64,000 nucleotides of DNA from Streptomyces sp. HmicA12 (lineage in GTDB: Bacteria > Actinomycetota > Actinomycetes > Streptomycetales > Streptomycetaceae). The notes below the pieces were generated by a model. That model saw only the letters and a list, made by a program, of their open reading frames with translations. It was not told the DNA's origin and searched no databases. This document shows, one piece after another, positions 52,038 through 60,114 of this stretch. The DNA lies in the NCBI RefSeq assembly GCF_000373565.1, contig NZ_KB891798.1, positions 434,206 through 498,205 on the forward strand. The letters run 5' to 3'. The position numbers and the translations under genes are program-made. Each line of letters starts with the position of its first letter. The stretch's first letter is position 1.

Positions 52038-53078
52038 ATGCTGGCCTACGCTCCCTCGGTCCTGTGCCTGCTGGCGTTCGGTTGGGGGGTGTTGCGCGAC
52101 CGGCGCAGAGTCAGCAACGCCGTCCTGCTCGGACTCACCCTCGTCTTCGCGCTGACCGCACTCGTCTTCCAACTGGTCTCCAGGCGCCCGCAGTTCAGCG
52201 ACGACCTGGCGGTCGCCCTGCTGGTGCTGGCCGCGCTGAGCGTCGTCACGCTGGCCGGATTCCTGCTCGCCAACGGCGTCACCATGGTGCGCAAGGAAGG
52301 CAGAAGCCCGGGTAACCTGCTGTCCCTGGGCGTCGGACTCTCCCTGTTCGCGCTGCTCGCCCTGCTGATCGCCGCCCTGGTACTGCACACGCGCGTACTG
52401 ATGGTGGTCGCCGGCACCGCCGTCCTGCTCGCCGGGCACGGCGCCTTCCTCTTCCTGTGCTTCCTCCTGTACGCCACGCTCTACCAGCGCCTGCGGATCC
52501 GCCGCAGGGCCGACTACGTGGTGGTCCTCGGCTCGGGACTCATCGGCGGCGACACCGTTCCGCCCCTGCTGGCCAGCCGTCTCGACCGGGCCGCGAAGGA
52601 ACACGCCAGGCTCATGCGCAAGGGCCGGCGGCCGGTACTCATCACGTCGGGCGGGCAGGGGCCGGACGAGGACCTGCCGGAGTCGCACGCGATGGCCGAC
52701 TACCTCGTCACCCGCGGCTTCCCGCCCGAACTCGTCGAACGCGAGGACCGGTCCACCAGCACCGAGGAGAACCTGAACTTCAGCAAGGCGATCATGCGGA
52801 AGGCGAACCCGGCGTACCGCTGCGTCGTCGTCACGAACAACTACCACGTCTTCCGGGCTGCGGTGACCGCCCGGCGCGCAGGGGTCCGAGGACACGTCGT
52901 GGGCGCGTCCACGGCGTCGTACTTCTGGCCGAGCGCCATGATCCGCGAGTTCGTCGCCCTGCTGCTCACCTATCGCCGGACCAACGCAGCCCTGTTCCTG
53001 CTCGTCGCCCTGGGAGGCGCGTGCATCTGGTGGCTTGCCTGGCCGTTCACCGGCCGCGTCTCACTCTTCGACGTATGA
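52038..53078 (+). CDS. YdcF/SanA-like DUF218 membrane protein
   Basis: A 346-residue protein. Four or five N-terminal hydrophobic segments (about residues 1-150) precede a DUF218 domain (about 165-320) with VVLGSGLIGGDTVPPLLASR, LITSGGQGPDEDLPES, the ExxSxxTxEN motif EDRSTSTEENLNFS and VVTNNYHVFRA. A final hydrophobic segment closes the protein. DUF218 proteins are linked to envelope integrity and S-adenosylmethionine binding in E. coli YdcF; the role here is unknown. Confidence 0.9.
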   Translation: MLAYAPSVLCLLAFGWGVLRDRRRVSNAVLLGLTLVFALTALVFQLVSRRPQFSDDLAVALLVLAALSVVTLAGFLLANGVTMVRKEGRSPGNLLSLGVGLSLFALLALLIAALVLHTRVLMVVAGTAVLLAGHGAFLFLCFLLYATLYQRLRIRRRADYVVVLGSGLIGGDTVPPLLASRLDRAAKEHARLMRKGRRPVLITSGGQGPDEDLPESHAMADYLVTRGFPPELVEREDRSTSTEENLNFSKAIMRKANPAYRCVVVTNNYHVFRAAVTARRAGVRGHVVGASTASYFWPSAMIREFVALLLTYRRTNAALFLLVALGGACIWWLAWPFTGRVSLFDV

Positions 53079-53126
53079 GACCGTGGGCCGGTGTCGGGGT
53101 GACGCAAGGAGATCACGCTTGCCGCA

Positions 53127-53151
53127 GTGTGAACATGACCGTCCTGGGTAG
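53127..53151 (+). promoter_or_regulatory. candidate sigma-B-type promoter
   Basis: GTGT (53127-53130), 15 nt, then GGGTAG (53146-53151), matching the Streptomyces stress-sigma pattern GNNT-N14-16-GGGTAY except at the last base. It lies 140 bp before the first phosphatase gene of the sigma operon, inside a 213-bp gap with no gene, so the operon could be autoregulated. Confidence 0.35.
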
Positions 53152-53291
53152 TGTGAGAGCCTCGTTGCGCAGCGGGGCGCGGACGATGTGGAGGATGTCC
53201 GGAACCCCCGTGCAGCACGCGTAGGGCACAACTGGCTCTGCGATTTCGCTTTGAAGGGTGGTGGGGGCCCGCGTTTGCGGGCTCCACGTTC

Positions 53292-54953
53292 ATGGTTTCC
53301 TCCCCGGAGCCGCAGGGCTCCCGCGGTGCAGGACTGGCCAGTCGGCCCGTGAGAGTCTCGTATCCGATGCTGGTCGCCGACGGGGCAGGGAGAGTCGTCT
53401 CCCACAACGACGAAGCGGCCGTCCTCATGCCCGGACTGATCGTGGGTGCCGCGCTCGCCGACGTGGCACCCGCCTGGCTCGCCGACGCGCACGAGGAGAG
53501 GGCGCGGGATGCGGGCGACCACGCCGCTTCCGTGGCCGGTGGCCTCATGGGTGAGTACTGCGTCGAGGCGTTTCCCGGCGCCGGTCCGGCGGGCTGCGTG
53601 ACCTGGTGGCTCGTGGACGACGGCGATCTCCGCTTCGTCCAGGCCCAGTTGGACAGCGAGCGGGCGCAGATACGAGCACTGCAGGAGATCTCCAGCGAAC
53701 TGCTGTCCTCCTTGAACGTGGAACGGTGCATGGAGGTGACCGCCTCGATGGCAGCCCGGCATCTGGCCGACGCGGTCGTCGTCGTCGGAGTGGGCAGCGG
53801 CCGCTCCTATCCGGTGACCTGGGCCTGCGCGGACGGATCGATGACGCAGCAGCGGATCCGCATGAACCCGGAAGAGGTGCCGGGCCTGGAGGAGGCACTC
53901 CTGGGGTTCCCTCCCGTGCCGTCCCGGTGGATCGACCCGGCGCTGATCCCCGCCTGGGCCATCCCCGAGGGCTTCGCGCGGGACGCGTCGCAGATCGGTT
54001 CGGTCGTGGTGGTCCCGCTGCCCGGGCACGGCCTGCCGGCCGGGGCGATCGTGATGATGCGCCGCGGGCGGGAGGCGGCCTTCACCGAGGCGGAGGAGGC
54101 CTTCGCCCGGCTGTTCGCGGCGCGCGCCGGTGCGGCCCTGTCGGCGGCACGCGTGTACGCCGAGCAGACCCGCATCACCGATGTGCTGATGCGCGAATTG
54201 CTGCCGCCGCGCGTGGAGCAGGCCAAGGGCATCGACTTCTCCGCCCGCTACCGCGCCTCGGCCGCCACCGAGCGCATCGGCGGCGACTTCTACGACGTCT
54301 ACCCCGCCGACAGCCCGGAGGGGGAGACCTTCGCCGTCCTGGGCGATGTCTGCGGCAAGGGACTGGAAGCGGCCGTCCTGACCGGCAAGATCCGCAACGC
54401 GGTCGAGGCGCTCCTGCCGTTCACCTCCGACCACGCCCGGCTGCTGACGCTGCTGAACAGCGCGCTGCTGTCGTCGCACCACACCCGCTTCGCCACCATG
54501 GCCCTGGCGTCGGCCAAGCGGGTAGGGGGTCAGGTGCGGCTGCGCGTGACGAGTGCGGGACACCCGACTCCGCTGCTGATCCGGGCCGACGGCAGGGTCG
54601 AGACGGCGCAGACGCGCGGCACCCTGGTCGGCGCGCTGCCCCAGGTGGAGTCGACCACCGCGGTGATCGACCTGGAACCCGGCGAGACATGCCTGTTCTA
54701 CTCTGACGGAATCACCGAAGCCCATGGTGGACCGCTGGGGGACCGTATGTTCGGAGAGGAACGGCTCCACGGCGTGCTGGCCGAGTGCGCGGGCCTGCCC
54801 GCGGAGGCCGTCACCGAGCGTGTGCAGATGGTCGCCTCGCAATGGGTCGGGGACGGCCACCACGACGACATGGCGGTTCTCGCGATCACGGCACCACGTT
54901 CCGCACATCTGACGGCGGTGGACGGACACACTCGGGGCAGGTTCACCGCATGA
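53292..54953 (+). CDS. PAS/GAF-SpoIIE (PP2C) phosphatase
   Basis: A 553-residue RsbU-type phosphatase expected to dephosphorylate STAS anti-anti-sigma proteins. Residues about 23-115 are PAS-like (YPMLVADGAGRVVSHNDEAA), about 125-290 GAF-like, about 315-540 the SpoIIE PP2C domain. Metal-binding motifs are intact: GGDFYDVY, GDVCGKGLEAA, SAGHPTPL, YSDGITEAHGG and GHHDDMA. No membrane segment is present. The ATG at 53292 lacks a strong ribosome binding site and GTG 53349 is possible. Its stop overlaps the B12 gene (ATGA), linking phosphatase and sensor at 1:1 translation. Confidence 0.9.
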   Translation: MVSSPEPQGSRGAGLASRPVRVSYPMLVADGAGRVVSHNDEAAVLMPGLIVGAALADVAPAWLADAHEERARDAGDHAASVAGGLMGEYCVEAFPGAGPAGCVTWWLVDDGDLRFVQAQLDSERAQIRALQEISSELLSSLNVERCMEVTASMAARHLADAVVVVGVGSGRSYPVTWACADGSMTQQRIRMNPEEVPGLEEALLGFPPVPSRWIDPALIPAWAIPEGFARDASQIGSVVVVPLPGHGLPAGAIVMMRRGREAAFTEAEEAFARLFAARAGAALSAARVYAEQTRITDVLMRELLPPRVEQAKGIDFSARYRASAATERIGGDFYDVYPADSPEGETFAVLGDVCGKGLEAAVLTGKIRNAVEALLPFTSDHARLLTLLNSALLSSHHTRFATMALASAKRVGGQVRLRVTSAGHPTPLLIRADGRVETAQTRGTLVGALPQVESTTAVIDLEPGETCLFYSDGITEAHGGPLGDRMFGEERLHGVLAECAGLPAEAVTERVQMVASQWVGDGHHDDMAVLAITAPRSAHLTAVDGHTRGRFTA

Positions 54954-56062
54954 CCATCAGTGAAACGGCCGCAGGCACTCCGGAGCTGACCCGCGACGAG
55001 CTGCGGGAGCAGCTCTGGCAGGCGGCGATCGGCTGCGACGAGACCCACGCGGTGGCACTGGCGCGGCACGCCGTCGGCTCCGGCGCACCGGACCAGGTGC
55101 TCGCCGCGGCCGAGCAGGTGCTGCTGGACCTGATCGCGTCGGTGCAGCGACGGGTCGGCGTGGAATGGGCGGCCAACAAGATCTCCGTCGCGCAGGAACA
55201 CGCGGCGACCGCGATCAACGAGCGCTGCATCTCCGCCGTCGCGGACGCCGCCGCCCTCGCCGTCGCCGCGATCGGTGCGCCCCGCGGCCGGGTGACGGTG
55301 GCGTGCGTGGACGGCGAATGGCACGCGCTGCCCGCCCGGCTGGTGACCGAAGTGCTGCGCCTGCGCGGCTGGGAAGTGGACTACCTCGGTGCCCAGGTCC
55401 CCACGGAACACCTCGTCGGCCACCTCCACCGACGCCAGGCCGACGCCGTCCTGCTGTCCTCGTCCCTCCCCGCGCACCTGCCCACGGCCCACGCGGCGAT
55501 CAGCGCCTGCCAGGTCGCGGGCACGCCCGTGATGGCGGGCGGCGCCGCGTTCGGACCACAGGGCCGCTACGCCCACCGGATGCAGGCCGCCTGGGCCCCG
55601 GACGCCGTCGGTGCGCACGCCGTCCTGGAGCGCGGCCTCGAACGGCCGCGAGCGGAGGCGGCCCGGCTGCCCGACCTCGACCTGCCGCATCTGAACGACC
55701 AGGAGTACACCCTGGTACGCCAGTCCAGACGGCAGTTGGTCAAGCAGACCCTGGCCGATGTCGAGGAAGCCTTTCCGCCGATGCGCGCCTACAGCGACTA
55801 TCAGCTGGACAAGACGGCCGAGGACATCGACCACATCGTCACCTTCCTGGCCACGGCTCTCTACGTCGACGACCCCGACCTGTTCACCAACTTCATCGTC
55901 TGGACCGCGGGCATCCTCGAGTCCCGCGGTGTGCCCCCGCAGTGCCTGCTGCCCGCCCTGGGCTCCCTGCGGCGGCAGCTCGACGACTTCCCGCGCGCCA
56001 CCGGCATGCTCGCCGCCGCCCGTCGCCTCGTGACCGTCCCGGGCCCGGGGAAGCCCGCATGA
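54950..56062 (+). CDS. CarH-like cobalamin-binding sensor without DNA-binding domain
   Basis: A 370-residue cytoplasmic protein. Residues about 15-105 are the helical cap of B12-binding domains, with W73, nine residues, then E83-H84: the W-x9-EH signature of CarH/LitR-type adenosylcobalamin photoreceptors. Residues about 112-225 form the B12 Rossmann domain with EWHALP (E123, H125) at the ExHxxG position, the Gly replaced by Pro. Residues about 225-350 are an all-helical domain (YQLDKTAEDIDHIVTFLATA, TNFIVWTAGILESRG) somewhat reminiscent of RsbR-like sensor modules. No MerR HTH is present. Overlaps with both neighbours (ATGA twice) place it inside the partner-switch operon. A light- or B12-responsive input to the sigma circuit is inferred. 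Confidence 0.85.
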   Translation: MTISETAAGTPELTRDELREQLWQAAIGCDETHAVALARHAVGSGAPDQVLAAAEQVLLDLIASVQRRVGVEWAANKISVAQEHAATAINERCISAVADAAALAVAAIGAPRGRVTVACVDGEWHALPARLVTEVLRLRGWEVDYLGAQVPTEHLVGHLHRRQADAVLLSSSLPAHLPTAHAAISACQVAGTPVMAGGAAFGPQGRYAHRMQAAWAPDAVGAHAVLERGLERPRAEAARLPDLDLPHLNDQEYTLVRQSRRQLVKQTLADVEEAFPPMRAYSDYQLDKTAEDIDHIVTFLATALYVDDPDLFTNFIVWTAGILESRGVPPQCLLPALGSLRRQLDDFPRATGMLAAARRLVTVPGPGKPA

Positions 56063-56472
56063 CCGCGTACGTACCCCTGTCCCTCGTCACCGCAGGCCCC
56101 AGCGAGGGGGTGCTGACGGTGGAGATCCGCGGAGCCCTGGACTACGAGACGAGCGATCAGTTCTGCGGGTACGCGCGTAAGGCCCTGGCGGACCATCCGG
56201 GCATCCGGACGCTGCGGCTCGACTGCGCCGGTGTGACGCTCGTCGACTCGATGGGCCTGTCGGTCCTGTTGCGTCTGCGGCGCGAGGTGCACGGGGCCGG
56301 GTCGAGGCTGCGGCTGGAGCGGCGCCCCCTGCGGTTGGAGCGGCTGCTGCAGCTCACGGGGACGCTCGAACATCTCACCGGTGCCCCGGCCGCCGAGCAG
56401 TCCGACGAAGCGGCGACCGGCGACGCGGACACCGCCGGTCACGAGGACCAGTCGCCCGGGCACGGCCGCTGA
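56059..56472 (+). CDS. STAS anti-anti-sigma factor
   Basis: A 137-residue RsbV/SpoIIAA-type protein. The phosphorylatable Ser is in VTLVDSMGLSVLLRL near residue 64, the conserved DS.G site. A 35-residue acidic C-terminal tail is extra. Unphosphorylated it should bind and neutralise an HATPase anti-sigma factor. It overlaps the B12 gene by ATGA. Confidence 0.92.
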   Translation: MTAYVPLSLVTAGPSEGVLTVEIRGALDYETSDQFCGYARKALADHPGIRTLRLDCAGVTLVDSMGLSVLLRLRREVHGAGSRLRLERRPLRLERLLQLTGTLEHLTGAPAAEQSDEAATGDADTAGHEDQSPGHGR

Positions 56473-56507
56473 ACGGACGGTGCGGCCGCAGATGAAAGAA
56501 TGCCCTC

Positions 56508-56903
56508 ATGCGTGAGTCTTTGCAGGTCGCCGCCGAGCTGAGCGGGGCGAGGTCGGTGATCGTCCTGGCCGGTGATTGTGACGAGGACACCGAACCCCTT
56601 CTCGACGAGACCTTGGCGCGGGCCCTGGACTCTGCTCCGGGCATCCTGGAAGTCGATGTGGCAGGAGTGGGATTCGCCGACTCGACTCTGCTGCACGCCC
56701 TGCTGCGAGGGCTGGACGCCCAGCGCGCCCGGCAGGGTCGCTTCATCCTTCGAGGGCCGTTGAGTGCCGGAGTCGAGCGGCTGCTCATCGCGACCGGCAC
56801 GCTGAAGGTGTTCCAGGGCTGCCTCGAGAGCGGCGTACGTACGGAAAATGACGTCCAGAGCGAGTCCGGGGACGCCTCGCGGAACGAGGAGTGTCGTTCG
56901 TGA
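56508..56903 (+). CDS. second STAS anti-anti-sigma factor
   Basis: A 131-residue STAS protein with the candidate phospho-Ser in VGFADSTLLHALLRGLD near residue 59 and ERLLIATGTLKVF at the end of the fold. The DST-LL form differs from the DSMGL of the preceding STAS protein, so the two may pair with different kinases. It starts 35 bp after its neighbour and has a weak ribosome binding site. Confidence 0.9.
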   Translation: MRESLQVAAELSGARSVIVLAGDCDEDTEPLLDETLARALDSAPGILEVDVAGVGFADSTLLHALLRGLDAQRARQGRFILRGPLSAGVERLLIATGTLKVFQGCLESGVRTENDVQSESGDASRNEECRS

Positions 56904-56955
56904 GGGGAATGCGCGGGCCGGCGGGGCACGGCGTCCGGCGGGGCAGGAGAACGTG

Positions 56956-57390
56956 ATGCAGGCAGCGCGTGATGACGCACACGAACCCGCGAGGCCCGTC
57001 GCCGTCTCCCCGCCGCTCTCCGGTGCGCAGGCGCGCGAACAGGTCCGCCGGGCGGTGCACGCATGCCTGGCCGGCCAGGACGGCGGATCCGTGGCCGAGA
57101 CGACGGAACTGCGCGCCTTGGACGCCCAGTTGGCCTGCTCGGAACTGCTGTCCAATGCCCGCCGTCACGGCGGTGGACTGGCCTGGTTCCGGGTGCGCGC
57201 CGAGCACGGCCATGTCGTGATCGAGGTGGCCGACCACAGCAGCGAGCTCCCGCTCTCCCCGCCGCGGGACGTACGGGAGCCGGGCGGGTTCGGCTGGGCG
57301 CTGGTGCAGCGGCTGGCCGCGAAGGTCGTGGTCGAGATCGTGCCGGACGGCACCGGAAAAGTCGTCACCGCCTATCTGCCGGTCCGCTGA
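56956..57390 (+). CDS. HATPase (RsbW-like) anti-sigma/kinase
   Basis: A 144-residue GHKL ATP-binding protein. The N box is SELLSNARRHGGG, G1 is EVADHS and G2 is GGFGWALVQRLA. It is expected either to sequester a sigma factor or to phosphorylate STAS partners. AGGAGA at 56945-56950 before ATG 56956 fixes the start. Second of four Rsb-type functions in the operon. Confidence 0.9.
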   Translation: MQAARDDAHEPARPVAVSPPLSGAQAREQVRRAVHACLAGQDGGSVAETTELRALDAQLACSELLSNARRHGGGLAWFRVRAEHGHVVIEVADHSSELPLSPPRDVREPGGFGWALVQRLAAKVVVEIVPDGTGKVVTAYLPVR

Positions 57391-57560
57391 CGGCACACCA
57401 CCGGTTGAGCGAGAGCGCTTTCACGGCCGCGAACGACGGCCGACAGGGAGGCCGAGTCGCGACCGTCCGGGGGAGTGTGCGGCGCAAAGCGCCGGGCAGA
57501 GGAGGAGGAAGGACGAATCGAGACAACAGGGTTTGCAGGCGTGAGGGAAGGACCGGTGCC

Positions 57561-57983
57561 GTGAGCGTCGCAGAAACGCTGGAAGCAGAGGACGTCAGCT
57601 GTGCCGACACCCGGTCGGCGGTGCGCTCCGTGCTGCTGGAGGCGTGCTTCGCCCTGCCACCGCACGAGGCGACGCGGCTGCGCGACGACGCGCTGCTGGT
57701 GGTGAGCGAGTTGACGACGAACGCCCTGCTGCACGCCGGCGGCGTGACCCGTTTCACCGCCTGTCTGACGGGTGGTGAGCTCCAGCTGCGGGTGAGCGAC
57801 CGTAGCGTCGAGGTGCCGCGGCGCCTGCCGACGGTCCCCGGCCGGCCGGGGGGTTACGGCTGGATGGTCGTCCAGCGTCTTGCCTCGCGGGTGAGCGTCG
57901 AGGTGGGGCCCGAGGGGAAGACGATCGTCGCCGCGCTGGCCCTTCCGGGACCCCTCACGCGACCCTCATCCACCGGGATGTGA
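57561..57983 (+). CDS. second HATPase (RsbW-like) anti-sigma/kinase
   Basis: A 140-residue GHKL protein with N box VVSELTTNALLHAGG, G1 VSDRS and G2 GGYGWMVVQRLA. It closely parallels the preceding ATPase in length and motif order. Being immediately before the sigma gene, it is the stronger candidate for the direct anti-sigma factor. GTG 57561 has GAAGGACC at a good distance. The 170 bp before it hold no gene. Confidence 0.9.
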   Translation: MSVAETLEAEDVSCADTRSAVRSVLLEACFALPPHEATRLRDDALLVVSELTTNALLHAGGVTRFTACLTGGELQLRVSDRSVEVPRRLPTVPGRPGGYGWMVVQRLASRVSVEVGPEGKTIVAALALPGPLTRPSSTGM

Positions 57984-57989
57984 AATCGT

Positions 57990-58062
57990 GTTGCCTGTCG
58001 CATGCATAGATGATCTTGCACGGGGCAACCGCAGAAGTGTAGGAGTTGTGCCGACAGGCAAC
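57990..58062. promoter_or_regulatory. long inverted repeat in the sigma gene leader
   Basis: GTTGCCTGTCG (57990-58000) and its exact complement (58052-58062) are separated by 51 nt. A third GGCAAC lies at 58024-58029. The right arm ends 6 bp before the AAGGGGAA ribosome binding site. The arrangement could be protein binding sites at an internal sigma promoter or an RNA stem that affects sigma translation. Confidence 0.5.
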
Positions 58063-58079
58063 CAGACAAGGGGAACCCG

Positions 58080-58949
58080 ATGAGCACCGTGACGGTCCAC
58101 GAGCAGGCGTACACCACGGCCGGGGTGGCCAAGGAGGCTCTGATCGAGCGGGCCTGCGCGGACCCGACCTCGATCGCGCCGCGCGACGCCCGTGAGGTGG
58201 GTCGGCATTTCTTCGACCGCTTGGCGCGGCTCGAGGAGGGCACGCACGAATACAGCTATGTGCGCAATGTGCTGATTGAGATGAACCTCTCCCTGGTGCA
58301 GTACGCGGCTTCCCGGTTCAAGCACCGTGGGCCGCAGGAGATGGAGGACATCGTCCAGGTCGGCACGATCGGTCTGATCAAGGCGATCGACCGTTTCGAG
58401 TTGTCCCGCGAGGTCGAGTTCACGTCCTTCGCCGTTCCTTACATCACCGGCGAGATCAAGCGCTTCTTCCGTGACACCTCGTGGGCCGTGCACGTGCCGC
58501 GCCGTCTGCAGGAAGCGCGTATCGAACTGACGAAGGCCACCGAGGAGTTGCGCACGCGTCTGGGGCGGTCCCCCTCGACGGCCGAGCTCGCGGAGCTGAT
58601 GCAGCTCGACCCGGCGGAGGTCGCCGAGGCGCAGAAGGCGTCCAACGGCTACAACAGCGTCTCCCTCGACGCGGCCGTCAACGGTTCCGACGACGAGTCC
58701 GAGACGTTGCTGGCCGACTTCATCGGCGTCGACGAGGACCGCTTCGAGCTCGTGGAGAACTTCAACTCCCTCGCTCCCCTGATCGCGGATCTGGACGACC
58801 GGGACCGGCGCCTGATCCACCTGCGCTTCGTCGAGGAGCGGACCCAGCAGGAGATCGCCGACGAGATCGGCTGCTCGCAGATGCACGTCTCCCGTCTGAT
58901 CACGCGCGTCGTCACCAAGCTGCGCGCCGGTCTGATGACGGCCGAGTAG
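58080..58949 (+). CDS. SigB/SigF-family RNA polymerase sigma factor
   Basis: A 289-residue group 3 sigma factor. Region 2 (about 60-130: LSLVQYAASRFKHRGPQEME, IVQVGTIGLIKAIDRF, VPYITGEIKRFFRD), region 3 (about 150-215) and region 4 (about 235-285, with HTH TQQEIADEIGCSQMHVSRLI) are complete. Family members in Streptomyces drive osmotic, oxidative-stress or developmental regulons and are held by RsbW-like proteins, several of which are encoded next to this gene. A good ribosome binding site precedes ATG 58080. Confidence 0.95.
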   Translation: MSTVTVHEQAYTTAGVAKEALIERACADPTSIAPRDAREVGRHFFDRLARLEEGTHEYSYVRNVLIEMNLSLVQYAASRFKHRGPQEMEDIVQVGTIGLIKAIDRFELSREVEFTSFAVPYITGEIKRFFRDTSWAVHVPRRLQEARIELTKATEELRTRLGRSPSTAELAELMQLDPAEVAEAQKASNGYNSVSLDAAVNGSDDESETLLADFIGVDEDRFELVENFNSLAPLIADLDDRDRRLIHLRFVEERTQQEIADEIGCSQMHVSRLITRVVTKLRAGLMTAE

Positions 58950-59101
58950 AACCCCTGGCCCGTCTCGCAGCCGGGTACGGAGGCCTCGTCGCGGAGGCCG
59001 TGTGGAATGATGCCGAAAAGGTGAACCGCGGCAAGGACGAGATCGTTGCCGCTCACCGGCCTCCGTACTGTGTGCCTCGCTGCGAACGGGAGGGTGCTGC
59101 G

Positions 59102-59602
59102 ATGCCTCGGAATCTGCCGTTCCACACCCCTGAGCGTGTGGCCCAAGCGGTGAGCGATGTGTCGGAGCTGCTCCAGGTTCTGTGGGGGCGCGGCCAGGAG
59201 GCCGCGCCCTCCGGGCCGTTGCCCCCCTCGCAGTTCCGGGCGTTGACGGTGATCGAGGAGCAGCGGCGGGTGAATCAGCGCACCCTGGGCGAGGCGCTCG
59301 GTTCCCGGCCGCCCGCCGTGAGCCGTCTGTGCGACCGCCTGGAAGCCGCCGGCCTGGTCGAGCGGATCGCCAGTGCCACCAGCCGCAGGGAGGTCGATCT
59401 GCGACTGAGCCGCCGTGGGGCGAGCGTGCTCGAGGAACTGCGGTCGTCGAGGGCGCGCGAGGTCGAGGCGGTGCTGCACGCGATGTCCCCCGCTCAACTG
59501 CGCACGCTCGCCGAGGGCCTTGAACAGTTCCGGACAGCGGCCACCGCGCACATGGGCCTGGAGCGGCAGGAGGCGGACGGTGACTCCGAGGCGATCGCCT
59601 GA
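59102..59602 (+). CDS. MarR family regulator
   Basis: A 166-residue winged-helix protein (LPPSQFRALTVIEEQRRVNQ, SRLCDRLEAAGLVERI, wing RREVDLRLSRRG). GGGAGGG before ATG 59102 gives the start. Downstream of the sigma gene and tail to tail with a second MarR with the same SRLCDRLEAAGL helix, so the two look like paralogues. Its targets may include the sigma or phosphatase genes. Confidence 0.88.
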   Translation: MPRNLPFHTPERVAQAVSDVSELLQVLWGRGQEAAPSGPLPPSQFRALTVIEEQRRVNQRTLGEALGSRPPAVSRLCDRLEAAGLVERIASATSRREVDLRLSRRGASVLEELRSSRAREVEAVLHAMSPAQLRTLAEGLEQFRTAATAHMGLERQEADGDSEAIA

Positions 59603-59619
59603 GAGGGCCGAACGCCGGG

Positions 59620-60114
59620 TCAGGCCGTGGCCGTCGTGACCAGCCCCAGCGCGTGTGCCGCGGTGGTGAAGGCCTGCAGCCCCCTCAGGAGTTCCTCCCG
59701 CGACGCGGACGACATGTGGCCGAGTACGTTGTTCAGCGCCTGGGCGCGCTGAGCGCTGAGGGCGCGCAGCGCGTGGTCCCCCTGCCGGGTCAGGGAGAGC
59801 TCGATCTTGCGGCCGCTCGTCGGTGCCGGGTCACGCCGCAGCAGACCGGCCGCTTCCAGCCTGTCGCACAGCCTGCTGGCGGCCGAGGGAGCGACGTCGA
59901 CCTGCTCGGCGAGCGCGCCGAGATTGATGTGCGGGACGGCCCGGGCGACGAGCAGTGCCCGCAGTTGCAGGGGAGAGAGCTGGGGGATGCCGTTCCGGGA
60001 CGCGCGGGTCCACAAGGACACCAGTGCCTCCGCCGCCACGGCCGTCTCGGCCGTCGGGTCGGCGTCCGGTCGCTGTGGTGGGCCGGCGCACGCCCCGTTG
60101 CCGTCAGTGTCCAT
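59620..60114 (-). CDS. MarR family regulator (convergent paralogue)
   Basis: A 164-residue winged-helix protein. The recognition region SAASRLCDRLEAAGLLRRDP and wing SGRKIELSLTRQG are clear, preceded by LSPLQLRALLVARAVPHINL. It shares a 12-residue identical stretch with the MarR at 59102-59602 and faces it tail to tail, 17 bp apart. It is divergent from the second phosphatase and probably controls it via the GTTGCCG dyad. Ribosome binding site weak. Confidence 0.88.
   Translation of the reverse strand: MDTDGNGACAGPPQRPDADPTAETAVAAEALVSLWTRASRNGIPQLSPLQLRALLVARAVPHINLGALAEQVDVAPSAASRLCDRLEAAGLLRRDPAPTSGRKIELSLTRQGDHALRALSAQRAQALNNVLGHMSSASREELLRGLQAFTTAAHALGLVTTATA

Noticed and set aside
54950..56062. 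Methionine synthase or methyltransferase B12 subunit for the cobalamin protein
   Set aside because: The W-x9-EH cap motif, lack of the DxHxxG form, the extra helical C-terminal domain and the sigma-operon context all point to a sensor rather than a corrinoid methyltransferase.
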